Positions 16,346-24,321 of a DNA stretch of 60,210 nt are shown here, piece after piece. The DNA is from an uncultured Lachnospiraceae bacterium (lineage in GTDB: Bacteria > Bacillota > Clostridia > Lachnospirales > Lachnospiraceae). Made by a program: the position numbers and the translations under genes. The stretch is from assembly GCA_947175055.1 (NCBI GenBank), contig CAMWLJ010000007.1, positions 1-60,210 of the forward strand. Direction: 5' to 3'. A model generated the notes under the pieces. The model did no database searches, was not told the origin of the DNA, and was given only the letters and a program-made list of their open reading frames with translations. Each line of letters starts with the position of its first letter. Positions within the stretch are counted from its first letter, which is position 1.

Positions 16346-17245
16346 TCATTTAAGACTGTTGATCTGGTTGATAAAGTCCTCCACCTCTTTCAGATATGCT
16401 TTATTGCGTCTCGTCTCCCCCTTCTGCATCTCTTTGCGGTAAGCCGTAGGAGACATCTTCTTCATCTGCCGGAAAGCTTTCGTGAACACGAGCGGATCAT
16501 GATAGCCGCAGGATAAAGCAATGCTCTCGATAGGCAGTGAAGTTAACTGCAGCAGTTCCATCGCCTTGGTTATGCGGAACGCCGTCAGGAACTGTTGCGG
16601 AGACATGCCCATGGAATTCTGGAAAAGCGTATACAGATAACTTCGGTTGATGCAGACATACTTCGCCACATCTGTCACCTTGATGGAATTGCAGTAATTA
16701 CTCTGTATAAAAGATACAGCCTTACGAACATAAGTATTCGCCCTGTCGGTTTCGTTCTTCTCCTCCATCTTGGTCCCCTCCGCAATGACGGATAAGAAGA
16801 TACCCAACTGTCCGTTGCGGCGCAGATCGTTGGACAGCCCAAAAGTGTTATGCTCCATCATATCCTTTACAATCTGATACAGCTGTTGTGAATCCTCCGA
16901 CCGAAAAACGGGCTGTCTCACAGACAGCCCGATATTCTTCACATATTCCGCCGCCTGAGTGCCGCTGAAGCCTACCCATACATAAGTCCACGGATCGCTT
17001 TCGTCTGCCTGATAGAATGCCAATTCATCGGGTGTGATCAAAAATCCGTATCCCGCTTCCAGAGGATACTCCTTTCCCCCGATGGAAAATCTTCCCTTCC
17101 CACTCAATATGTAATGAACCAGATAGTGTGGCTTCAGCGCCGGTCCGAAGCTGTGCAATCCCTCTGTCCGGGAAAGCCCGCAGCAGTTCACATACAGGCT
17201 GCCCGTCCGCTCCCCGGCAAATTCCAGTTTATATGCTTTCTCCAT
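16346..17245 (-). CDS. AraC-family regulator with cupin sensor domain
   Basis: The 299-aa protein has an N-terminal AraC-type cupin (HYLVHYILSGKGRFSIGGKEYPLEAGYGFLITPDE, residues about 40-75) and a C-terminal double HTH (VTDVAKYVCINRSYLYTLFQNSMGMSPQQFLTAFRITKAMELL ... YHDPLVFTKAFRQMKKMSPTAYRK). It resembles MsmR/RafR-type activators of sugar operons. It lies directly upstream of galKT in the same orientation and is its most likely regulator, sensing galactose or a galactoside. Confidence 0.88.
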   Translation of the reverse strand: MEKAYKLEFAGERTGSLYVNCCGLSRTEGLHSFGPALKPHYLVHYILSGKGRFSIGGKEYPLEAGYGFLITPDELAFYQADESDPWTYVWVGFSGTQAAEYVKNIGLSVRQPVFRSEDSQQLYQIVKDMMEHNTFGLSNDLRRNGQLGIFLSVIAEGTKMEEKNETDRANTYVRKAVSFIQSNYCNSIKVTDVAKYVCINRSYLYTLFQNSMGMSPQQFLTAFRITKAMELLQLTSLPIESIALSCGYHDPLVFTKAFRQMKKMSPTAYRKEMQKGETRRNKAYLKEVEDFINQINSLK

Positions 17246-17308
17246 AAAATATATGCCTTCTCATACCTAACTTGCGATCTTCCACATTCGCATACATCTA
17301 CACGATCT

Positions 17309-17893
17309 TTACTTTATAGTCTCACGCCACCGTATCGCGATCGCCTTACAGCCTTCATAATCAAACTTGTCCAATGCTGAGGCCAACTTTCTTCGATAGG
17401 GATCAAATTCATCCGACTCATACTCCGTAATCTTTGCAACAATCTCTTCTGCGCGGGCGGCATCATAGGCATCCAGGCTGGTCACAAGCCGTGTAAGAAG
17501 TTCTCCCACAACCTCCCGATCAAAGGGACGCTTTTCCTTCCCCGCTTCCTGTTCCTCCTTTGCACAATACGATCTGATCACGGGATATAACCCTCTATAA
17601 GCCGCCAGCAGATCCGGCGTCTTAATGCGGATCTGTTCCCACTCACATCTTTTCCCATGTTCCTCCAGCTCTTTCGCCTGATCGGAAAGCTCCTGTGCTC
17701 CGATGGTACGGGAAGTGCTTTTCAGTGAGTGCACTTCTATTGTAAAGGTCTCTATATCCTCCGCTGCCAGAGCCCGCTCTACTGCCTGCGCCTGTTCTTC
17801 AATGCCATCCGCATAATCCGTTAAGATCTCCCGGTACAGCTCTTCATCTTCACCGGCATATTGCAATCCTACAGTCTCATCGATTCCCCTCAT
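17309..17893 (-). CDS. HPt-domain phosphotransfer protein
   Basis: This is a 194-aa protein whose first half is an HPt domain: ILTDYADGIEEQAQAVERAL, then FTIEVHSLKSTSRTIGAQELS with the phospho-accepting His in HSLKSTS, and KELEEHGK. The second half is helical and unassigned. It starts at ATG 17893, overlapping the TGA of the receiver gene by four bases (ATGA), so the two are translated together. No kinase is adjacent, so the pair is an orphan phosphorelay segment. Confidence 0.82.
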   Translation of the reverse strand: MRGIDETVGLQYAGEDEELYREILTDYADGIEEQAQAVERALAAEDIETFTIEVHSLKSTSRTIGAQELSDQAKELEEHGKRCEWEQIRIKTPDLLAAYRGLYPVIRSYCAKEEQEAGKEKRPFDREVVGELLTRLVTSLDAYDAARAEEIVAKITEYESDEFDPYRRKLASALDKFDYEGCKAIAIRWRETIK

Positions 17894-18261
17894 CCCAACA
17901 CTTCCTCCATCTTGGCAAGCAGAGCCGCCTTCGCCACCGGCTTTACAAGATACCCTGCCGGATGCAGCGCCAGGCATTCACTGATCGTGTTCGCGTCCGT
18001 TTGTCCCGTGAGAAAAAAGACCGGGATGTTCTTCATCTCCACCCTGCTCTGAATATCCTTCAAAACAGCTGCCCCGTTATGGACAGGCATCAAATAGTCC
18101 AAAAGAATCAGGTCCGGCGTATATTTTGTCAGAAAATCCACCGCCGCCTTCCCGGAACTGACCAGCGTCACCTTATACTTCTCCTGTAAATAATAGCGAA
18201 GTGTCTTAAGCGTGACCGAATCGTCATCCACGATCAGAATATGCTGTCTTCTAACTTCCAT
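17890..18261 (-). CDS. Single-domain response regulator (receiver only)
   Basis: This is a 123-aa CheY-like receiver: acidic pocket ILIVDDDS, phospho-acceptor Asp in DLILLDYLMP, Thr in PVFFLTGQTD, and Lys in AGYLVKPV. There is no output domain. The ATG at 18261 follows GTAGGGCAT; the frame extends to 18333 but without a ribosome site. It is coupled to the HPt gene downstream, so it probably passes phosphate to or from that protein. Confidence 0.85.
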   Translation of the reverse strand: MEVRRQHILIVDDDSVTLKTLRYYLQEKYKVTLVSSGKAAVDFLTKYTPDLILLDYLMPVHNGAAVLKDIQSRVEMKNIPVFFLTGQTDANTISECLALHPAGYLVKPVAKAALLAKMEEVLG

Positions 18262-18472
18262 ATGCCCTACACCGCCTTTCCCTGTTATGGTCATCCAACC
18301 TATCCGATTCTTATATTCTTGTATCCTTGTCATCCATGCGGCCTGCCGGACGGTAAGCTGTGCATGATAGGATTTACTATAGATACAAGCCCTCTTATTT
18401 ATATTGTATCATTGTAATACCTGTCTTTCTATGTTTTTTTCAATTTAACCGGAAAATTTAAAATTTGTGGAA

Positions 18473-18501
18473 TTGACTTTTGGAACTTCATATGATAAGA
18501 T
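18473..18501 (+). promoter_or_regulatory. tRNA-Gly promoter
   Basis: TTGACT (18473-18478), 17-bp spacer, TAAGAT (18496-18501), about 30 bp before the mature tRNA 5' end. Confidence 0.6.
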
Positions 18502-18531
18502 ATGATTTGTTTGTAAGAAATATAGAATCAT

Positions 18532-18602
18532 GCGGGTGTAGTTCAATGGTAGAACACCAGCCTTCCAAGCTGGATACGTGGGTTCGATTCCCATCACCCG
18601 CT
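18532..18602 (+). tRNA. tRNA-Gly (anticodon UCC)
   Basis: This is a 71-nt cloverleaf. The acceptor arm GCGGGTG pairs with CACCCGC. The D arm is GTTC-AATGGTA-GAAC. The anticodon arm CCAGC-CTTCCAA-GCTGG has TCC as anticodon, and the T arm contains GGTTCGATTCC. CCA is not encoded and a T-run follows directly. It reads GGA glycine codons and stands alone, not in a tRNA cluster. Confidence 0.95.
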
Positions 18603-18744
18603 TTTTATTATGCCTAGAAAACGGGTAAAAACCGTTTACCGGATCTGCCTGGCAGCCTCGCAGCTCCGGATCAGTTTCATATACCATAAAGATAATGTGC
18701 CCTGCCGGTTACAGGAAAGGCACATTTTCCTTTCTAACTGTTTC

Positions 18745-20037
18745 TTATGTTGTTTCCTGTCTGGCTTGCTTAAGATATGCTTCCACATCCTGCCGCAGTT
18801 CATCCCACGCGCCCTCGTTCTCTGCATAGTACAGGGGACAAAGTTTCCCGCCACAGTCGTAATGTCTTAGGATATCTTCTGTAGACAGATCAAATTTGTC
18901 CAACAGCCACGCTAAAGTATGTACCAGAGTATCGTATGTTTCCTCGGTGAAGGAACCGTCATCGGACAGATAACAGCACTCAATTGATATAGAGTCTTCA
19001 TTCCTCGTCATCACTGCATAAGCCTGCTCATCAAAAGGAATGCACTGTATCAGTTCTCCCTCGTAACCGATGATCAGATGCGCACTGGCCGACCGCTCAT
19101 GCGTCATTGCCAGATTAGCAAAATAACTTCTGTTCTGCGCAGCCGAAGTACCCGGATTTGCCGTATAGTGGACGAAAATATTATTGATCTGGCCCAGCTT
19201 ATCTCCAGGCCTGGAATACTCATTGATTTCCAGAAGATCCTGTATCACTTCAGGCGGTGCGATCCCGGTATCGCTGTCGGCTTCCCTAAAAGTCTGCTCT
19301 TTCGTCACGGGAAGCTGTTTCTCCTCCTTTTCCCGATGCACCATCTGGTAAATCTGACCGGTTATAAAATAGATCAGAACAAGACATAGTACCATAAAAA
19401 ATACGATCATTGTCTTACTAAGAAGTTCTTTCCTGCGTCTTGCACGACGACGCCTGATAGATTGCACCGGACGTGCGCTGCCCCTGTATGCAGTCTGTGG
19501 ATCCCTACCAATAAAGCTAATCTCGGAGATGTCCCTTGTCCGGCTCGAGCGCCGTGATCTGGCTGCACCTTCGGCCCGCCGTGCGCTGCCGGCAGTCTTG
19601 CTCCTCGGCCTCGCTTCGTCCCGCCTCACCTCATACAGCCTTATACTGCTGCCCTCTCTGTTAGAGCCGCTTCTGCCGTGAGTCTCCTCACCCCGTCTGA
19701 CTCTCCTGTCGCTTCTGCTATAAGCTTCTCTATTCTGCCTGGCTCTTCTGTCGCCTCCGCTGTAGGCTTCTCTATCCTGCCTGCCTCTTCTGTCGCCTCC
19801 GCTGTAGGCTTCTCTGTCCGGACTGTTTCTCCTGCCTGCCTCGCTCTGTCTGATTCTCCCTGTATTTCTACCGGGCTCTCTCCCCGGCGCAGTTCGCCCG
19901 ACCTCTGCGCTTCGACTGTCTCTTCCGACATTGCGTCCACGGCCGCCTCTCTCACTTTTCCGCTTTTCCCTTTTTTCCCCTTCGTACAGCTCCCAAAGTT
20001 CAATATCCTGCTGCTGTCTTCTCTGCACCTGTCCCAC
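18745..20037 (-). CDS. Membrane-anchored N-acetylmuramoyl-L-alanine amidase with Arg-rich repeat N-terminus
   Basis: The 430-aa protein has three parts. Residues 1-200 are very rich in Arg, Gly, Ser and Glu and contain three 14-residue repeats (REAYSGGDRRGRQ-type). One transmembrane helix follows (KTMIVFFMVLCLVLIYFITG). The outer domain is an amidase_2 fold: NNIFVHYTANPGTSAAQNRS, SASAHLIIGYEGELIQCIPF, and ILRHYDCGGKLCP, where the His residues and a Cys are the likely zinc ligands. It should cleave peptide stems from peptidoglycan. It starts with GTG at 20037 after GAGGGG. The long basic N-terminal part would face the cytoplasm, which is unusual for this family. Confidence 0.83.
   Translation of the reverse strand: MGQVQRRQQQDIELWELYEGEKREKRKSERGGRGRNVGRDSRSAEVGRTAPGREPGRNTGRIRQSEAGRRNSPDREAYSGGDRRGRQDREAYSGGDRRARQNREAYSRSDRRVRRGEETHGRSGSNREGSSIRLYEVRRDEARPRSKTAGSARRAEGAARSRRSSRTRDISEISFIGRDPQTAYRGSARPVQSIRRRRARRRKELLSKTMIVFFMVLCLVLIYFITGQIYQMVHREKEEKQLPVTKEQTFREADSDTGIAPPEVIQDLLEINEYSRPGDKLGQINNIFVHYTANPGTSAAQNRSYFANLAMTHERSASAHLIIGYEGELIQCIPFDEQAYAVMTRNEDSISIECCYLSDDGSFTEETYDTLVHTLAWLLDKFDLSTEDILRHYDCGGKLCPLYYAENEGAWDELRQDVEAYLKQARQETT
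19706..19831 (-). repeat. Three 42-bp tandem repeats inside the amidase gene
   Basis: Units at 19706-19747, 19748-19789 and 19790-19831 share CTGTCGCCTCCGCTGTAGGC (plus strand) with few changes. They encode the three 14-residue Arg-rich repeats, so the frame is kept whatever the copy number. Confidence 0.8.
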
Positions 20038-20525
20038 TTGATTCCCCTCTTTTGTATCCCGTTCTATGCCTCTATGAAATGTTGTCTCTGCAGAAGCTTA
20101 CGCATTTTCATTGTCTGCGCTGTCGACACTACCCTCAGTAAACAAAGGAATACACGCCGTGTGTACCTTCGTTTACTGATAGTATCCTTATAGTATCAGA
20201 GAAATCTGTAAAGTTCCTCTAAAAGAGACTCTTCTATCTCTTTGATACATCTGTTTGCAGACTCTCGGAATCTTCTGTACCTGATCTTGTGAGATGATCT
20301 TGTCAGATGTACACAAATTTACAAAACGCCCATGGAACGTACATGAATGAAATCTGTGTGCCATTTAAGAAAAATTGATCGCAAAGGCAGGTCCAAAGAA
20401 GATTCCTGGAATCTACTCTTATATATTAGAGTCCACAAGTTAAGAAAATGTTTCATAAATCTTAAAATTTTTTTATTTTTTCCGATCATGCTCACATTAC
20501 GTATCTTTCTCACCAAAAGCATCCT
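20038..20525 (+). other. Intergenic stretch without recognised gene
   Basis: This is about 490 bp between the amidase start and the blaR1-like stop. Short frames here (for example minus-strand 20319-20522) have no ribosome site and no recognisable content. ATACAC-GCC-GTGTGTAC near 20150 is a small palindrome that could be an operator. I see no RNA gene. Confidence 0.5.
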
Positions 20526-22877
20526 TTAAAAAGCAAAATACTCATATGATGCACTCATGATCACACGCTGGTGCAGCTCTTCCAACCATGACCGCAGTTC
20601 TTCTCCGTCTAAATCCTTCCACAGACTGTCAAACCCCAGCCATTCCGTCAATTCTTCTCTATTGTATACCACCTCTTCTGACACGGAACCGTCTTCCTCC
20701 GTCAAAGTAAAAACACACTCTTCCAGATTTTCGATGGTAGCAAAGAGCATCACTCCGTCAAAGCGCAGCACATCGTAGTCAATATGCCGCGCCTCCGAGC
20801 TTCCTGCCAGCACATCACATATGACACGCAGAGACTTCTTCTGTGTATCACCGGTAGTCAGCTCTGTCTCGCCATAGGACACACCCTCCGGAAAGGGCAG
20901 CGCGCTCACCAATGCCACTACCGCCGAGGCATCGCCCAGATACTGTGTCGCATGCTCTGCCAGCGTCCCAAAAGTCTTCTCCGTTATGCCCCGGTTAACA
21001 CTGGTCACGATCACCTCACCGGCAGCATTCTTAAGTTCATTGTCAATGTAGTGCATTTCTTCCAGATTCTTCTCCTCTACCCCGGAAAAGTCCGCTGTCA
21101 GATAGATATAACAATCCGTAAGGCTCGGATTATAGGGAATACTCTTCGTTATGATCTTCTCCTCCGGCAGATAGACCGTAGTATCATCCGTTTCGTCAAT
21201 CGCTTCCTTCGGCAGATAAGGGGACGCTTCCTCATACGCCGCATCAGGAGCTGCTTCCTCATCCGGTATCATATAAGTCGTCTCATCCTCCGTATTACTG
21301 TCCGTCCCCGGCACACCGTTCGGCACGACTTCCGCTTCCTGCTCAACCTGCTGAGGTTCTTCTATGCCCCATTCATTCTTCCCGTCGAATGCAAAAGGCT
21401 TTTTCGTACTCTCATAAGATTCGTCTTCTTCCCATTCCGTCTTTCCGTCAAATGCAAAAGGGGCTTTCTCGCTGCTTTTCACAACTTCTTTGGCCGGCGT
21501 ATACTGATGCCGTACCACATTTCCTGTTGTAAGCCCCATATACTCCCGAAGCTGTCCGTTCTTTCCGTATGATCCTAAAGGCACCACTGACCTGCCAGCC
21601 TCCACCAGCGCTGCCGCTTCTTCATAGGAAACCGTACAGAACCTGCCCACTTCCTGGTCGGAGGCCACCTGATAGATGATCAGATCCTTAGCATTCCCCT
21701 CTTCCTCCGTATAGCCACTGATACCGGCGATGGAGTCCGGCAATTTGATCTGCTTATCTTCCGTCATCACATAAATCTCTCCACTTTCCCATGTACCCCC
21801 GGAAAACTGCGGACTATTTGTGAAGACAAATATGCAGGCCACCGCGATCAGGATCAGCACTGCCGTTACCGCTGTACCCACCACTCTGGGTTTCTCTGCG
21901 ATACAGCGTATCCGTTCTTTCACGCTCCTGCCCGATCCGGTCATGGTCGTAGCCGTGCAGGCAAGATCCGATAACCTTCCCTTTCCGGTAATGATAGAAA
22001 GCAGCGTTTTCCCATAACTGATACGCTCTTCCTCTCCTAACAGCAGCAGCGCCCCCTCATCGCAGGCAAGTTCACAGTCCCGCTTGGATAATATTGCCGC
22101 CGCCCAAACCAACGGATGGAACCAGTAACATAGCAAAAGCAGATTACGAAACAGCGACCAGAACCCGTCACCGTGCCTTTTATGGCAGATCTCATGGGTG
22201 AGTACATGACAAAAACTGTCTTCTTTCTGCGTAACATCCTCCGGCAGATAAACAGCCTCCAGTCCCGGCACCCCATACAGGCAAGGCGACACCAGCCCCT
22301 CCACCGTATATATCCTCACTCTGCGCAGACTTGTTAACACCTTCGGCTGCATCCTGCCCCTCATCTCTTCCGGCAGTAGGAATTCCCGTCGTTCCCTGCG
22401 CAGCTTACGCCAAAATCTTATATTGACTGCCGCCATCCACACCGCCATTGCACCCATACCGCCAAACCAGATCCAGTGCAGCACATCCAACCACGTAAAT
22501 CCGATACGCCCGGCAAGGAAAACACTCGTCGGCCCGTCAGCTCCACCCACGTATGTCATATCCTCTTCCATCACATTCTCCGCGATCTGTCCAGCGATGG
22601 GAGAATTCAGATTCAAAGTGAAACTGATCGGCTGCTCCAGACGTTCCGTGATATCTCCGAAATTGCCTTCAAACCTTTTCACCAGATCCATAATGCGCAA
22701 CTCCCCTATTTCTCCCAGTGAAAAATGGAGCAGCGCAGGCACCGGAACGATCAGCCGCACCGCCACCACAAGCCACAGAGCATACTGCAGCCTGTTACTG
22801 ATCTTGCCCTTGAAAAAGTGCCTGATCAGCATAACACTTAGAATCAAAACCGAAACTGTGATAATGATCTCTTTCAT
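20526..22877 (-). CDS. BlaR1-type M56 metallopeptidase sensor
   Basis: This 783-aa membrane protein has an N-terminal four-helix M56 domain with the zinc motif HEICH at residues 228-232 (LTHEICHKRHGDGFW) and CDEGALLLLGEEERISYGKTL. A transmembrane helix (VGTAVTAVLILIAVACIFVF) follows, then a long outer region carrying an internal duplication (PFAFDGKTEW and PFAFDGKNEW), an acidic linker, and a DUF4825-like end. BlaR1 proteins sense a wall signal and cut the BlaI repressor. There is no penicillin-binding sensor domain, so the signal is probably not a beta-lactam. ATG 22877 follows GGAGGTAAGT from the repeat element. Confidence 0.85.
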   Translation of the reverse strand: MKEIIITVSVLILSVMLIRHFFKGKISNRLQYALWLVVAVRLIVPVPALLHFSLGEIGELRIMDLVKRFEGNFGDITERLEQPISFTLNLNSPIAGQIAENVMEEDMTYVGGADGPTSVFLAGRIGFTWLDVLHWIWFGGMGAMAVWMAAVNIRFWRKLRRERREFLLPEEMRGRMQPKVLTSLRRVRIYTVEGLVSPCLYGVPGLEAVYLPEDVTQKEDSFCHVLTHEICHKRHGDGFWSLFRNLLLLCYWFHPLVWAAAILSKRDCELACDEGALLLLGEEERISYGKTLLSIITGKGRLSDLACTATTMTGSGRSVKERIRCIAEKPRVVGTAVTAVLILIAVACIFVFTNSPQFSGGTWESGEIYVMTEDKQIKLPDSIAGISGYTEEEGNAKDLIIYQVASDQEVGRFCTVSYEEAAALVEAGRSVVPLGSYGKNGQLREYMGLTTGNVVRHQYTPAKEVVKSSEKAPFAFDGKTEWEEDESYESTKKPFAFDGKNEWGIEEPQQVEQEAEVVPNGVPGTDSNTEDETTYMIPDEEAAPDAAYEEASPYLPKEAIDETDDTTVYLPEEKIITKSIPYNPSLTDCYIYLTADFSGVEEKNLEEMHYIDNELKNAAGEVIVTSVNRGITEKTFGTLAEHATQYLGDASAVVALVSALPFPEGVSYGETELTTGDTQKKSLRVICDVLAGSSEARHIDYDVLRFDGVMLFATIENLEECVFTLTEEDGSVSEEVVYNREELTEWLGFDSLWKDLDGEELRSWLEELHQRVIMSASYEYFAF

Positions 22878-23050
22878 ACTTACCTCCATTCCGAAGCGCC
22901 ACAAACTCTAACTGAACTTGTTCAGTTTGTTGAACTAAATTGCTCCTCAGAGAATTTATTCAACCTAATCCTCCATGCTTCCAACACCTGCAAATTTGGG
23001 CGTCAGCAAAAATTTATCTGCAAAATTTTATTCTTCCTATTCCCGGCCAT
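22878..23050 (-). repeat. Stem-loop repeats between blaI and blaR1 genes
   Basis: Two adjoining units are read on the minus strand. The distal one is of type 2: GCTGACGCCCAAATTTGCAG followed by GTGTTGGAAGCATGGAGGATTA. The proximal one has hairpin 1 GGTTGAATAAATT/AATTTAGTTCAAC, then ACAAACTGAAC-AA-GTTCAGTTAG with AGTTTGT, and GCGCTTCGGAATGGAGGTAAGT before the blaR1 ATG. Hairpin 3 is missing. Confidence 0.75.
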
Positions 23051-23096
23051 ATTGGAACTGCATCTCAACCTTGCTGCAAATGCTGTAGGGGCCTGT

Positions 23097-23468
23097 CTAT
23101 CCCTGCTTCCTTGCCTGCTCCAAAATATCATACAACTCCTGGATCTCCTGCTTGGACAAAGCCTGCTCTGCCACCATCGCATTCACCATCATGCCCAGGC
23201 TTCCCCGGTATACTTTTTGCAGAAAACCGCGCGTCTCCTGCATGGATACTTCCTCCCTGGACACCAGCGGGTAAAAGATCTTTGCCCTGCCGCCCTGCCT
23301 GTGCGCTACGGCCTCCTTTCTCTCCATCCGTCCCAGCATCGTGATGATGCTATGCTTATCCCAGCCCGTCTCCTTCTCTAAATGGGCCGTCAGCTCGGTG
23401 ATCGTACTCCCGCCGCTCTCCCATAGCCTGTTCATGATCTTCCATTCCCCGTCCGATAGATTGATCAT
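23097..23468 (-). CDS. BlaI/MecI/CopY-family repressor
   Basis: This is a 123-aa winged-helix protein: INLSDGEWKIMNRLWESGGSTITELTAHLEKETGWDKHSIITMLGRMERKEAVAHRQGGRAKIFYPLVSREE. It is typical of BlaI repressors, which are inactivated by cleavage by a partner M56 protease. It starts at ATG 23468 after GGAATGGAGGAAACG. The partner blaR1-like gene begins 220 bp downstream. A strong promoter and a palindromic operator lie upstream, so it probably represses its own operon. Confidence 0.9.
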   Translation of the reverse strand: MINLSDGEWKIMNRLWESGGSTITELTAHLEKETGWDKHSIITMLGRMERKEAVAHRQGGRAKIFYPLVSREEVSMQETRGFLQKVYRGSLGMMVNAMVAEQALSKQEIQELYDILEQARKQG

Positions 23469-23518
23469 CGTTTCCTCCATTCCGAAGCGTTTATTCTTCC
23501 TCTGTCCTTCCATTTTTT

Positions 23519-23536
23519 GGTATACAATCGTTTACC
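23519..23536 (-). promoter_or_regulatory. Probable BlaI operator
   Basis: GGTATACAATCGTTTACC is an 18-bp near-palindrome (arms GGTAnAC/GTnTACC) located between the -10 box and the blaI start. A half-site-like GGTATAC also occurs at 23561-23567 inside the promoter spacer. Confidence 0.6.
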
Positions 23537-23547
23537 TCTATAAGCGC

Positions 23548-23576
23548 ATATTACACCAAAGGTATACGCGTGTCAA
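23548..23576 (-). promoter_or_regulatory. blaI promoter
   Basis: Minus strand TTGACA (23571-23576), 17-bp spacer, TAATAT (23548-23553): close to the sigma-A consensus. Confidence 0.75.
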
Positions 23577-23606
23577 CCTTTTTGTCACACTAACCCTATA
23601 TGACAA

Positions 23607-23648
23607 AGAGAGGGGACTTACGCGATACACCGCGCTGATCCCCTCTCT
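23607..23648 (-). terminator. Stem-loop terminator between 23.7 kb gene and blaI promoter
   Basis: AGAGAGGGGA (23607-23616) pairs perfectly with TCCCCTCTCT (23639-23648); the loop contains a small GCG/CGC stem. On the minus strand it is followed by TTTG, so the T-run is weak. Confidence 0.55.
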
Positions 23649-23685
23649 GCTGTCCAGTCATTTCCAACTGCCTATATTTTATTCC

Positions 23686-24147
23686 TTACGGCATGGCGCC
23701 TCCGTATTTCTTGTATAATTCCTGCAATTTCCGGATATCTTCGTCAGAAACACTCTGTTCAAGATATTCCTGGACCTCCGCGATGGATTCGCTGTTAATG
23801 CCATCCCCCACGATCTCCATGCAGTCGGACAAAGTCTCGCTGTCGGCATACTTCTCGATGATCGCCTCAGCCTCTTTCTTATCCGTCTCCTCCATGTTAT
23901 CCACAATCTCTTTCGCTTTCTCGGCAGCCTGCGGATCGCCGGTGCTTTCCAAAGCCTTCTGAACAGCCTGCTCCATGACCGTTTCCGTCACCTTTTTGGT
24001 CACCGCGGACTTAATTCCGCCGGTTATTTTGTCTGTCGGGAAGACACCCTTCACCAGACCGATCAAAACGATCAGGCATATTAATATGAAAAAGCTGAGA
24101 AAAACAATTTTTCCCGTACCCTTTTTCCTTTTTACCCGTCTGCTCAT
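23686..24147 (-). CDS. Single-pass membrane hypothetical protein
   Basis: This 153-aa protein has a basic N-terminus (SRRVKRKKGTGK), one transmembrane helix (IVFLSFFILICLIVLIGLV) and a highly charged, probably helical outer or cytoplasmic domain with many Glu/Lys and the ending LQELYKKYGGAMP. I do not recognise the family. ATAGGGGATTAAT precedes the ATG. It follows ackA across a structured element of about 170 bp, so it may be the last gene of the ackA transcript. Confidence 0.65.
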   Translation of the reverse strand: MSRRVKRKKGTGKIVFLSFFILICLIVLIGLVKGVFPTDKITGGIKSAVTKKVTETVMEQAVQKALESTGDPQAAEKAKEIVDNMEETDKKEAEAIIEKYADSETLSDCMEIVGDGINSESIAEVQEYLEQSVSDEDIRKLQELYKKYGGAMP

Positions 24148-24164
24148 ATTAATCCCCTATTCTT

Positions 24165-24310
24165 GCTCAGTCTGCAAATTTGGGCGCAAGCACAAATTTG
24201 TGTGTGAAAAATCTGCGCGGAGAATGCCGTATTTCAGGCATTCTCTTAAACATTTAGCAGCTCTTAGGCTGCGTTCTTTGCTGCCTTAGAGTTGGTTAAT
24301 GTTTTTCTCA
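24165..24310 (-). repeat. Large structured element between ackA and the membrane protein gene
   Basis: It contains CAAATTTG-GGCGCAAGCA-CAAATTTG (as in the type 2 repeats at 22.98 and 38.83 kb), the perfect hairpin GAGAATGCC-GTATTTCA-GGCATTCTC, AGCAGC...GGCTGC, and an outer pair GTGTGAAAAA with TTTTTCTCACAC. The whole region can fold as one branched structure. It lacks the GCTTCGGAATGGAGG end. Confidence 0.65.
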
Positions 24311-24321
24311 CACTAATCCCC

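Noticed and set aside
20319-20522. Minus-strand frame of 67 codons before the blaR1 region
   Set aside because: No ribosome site, no recognisable features and AT-rich intergenic composition.
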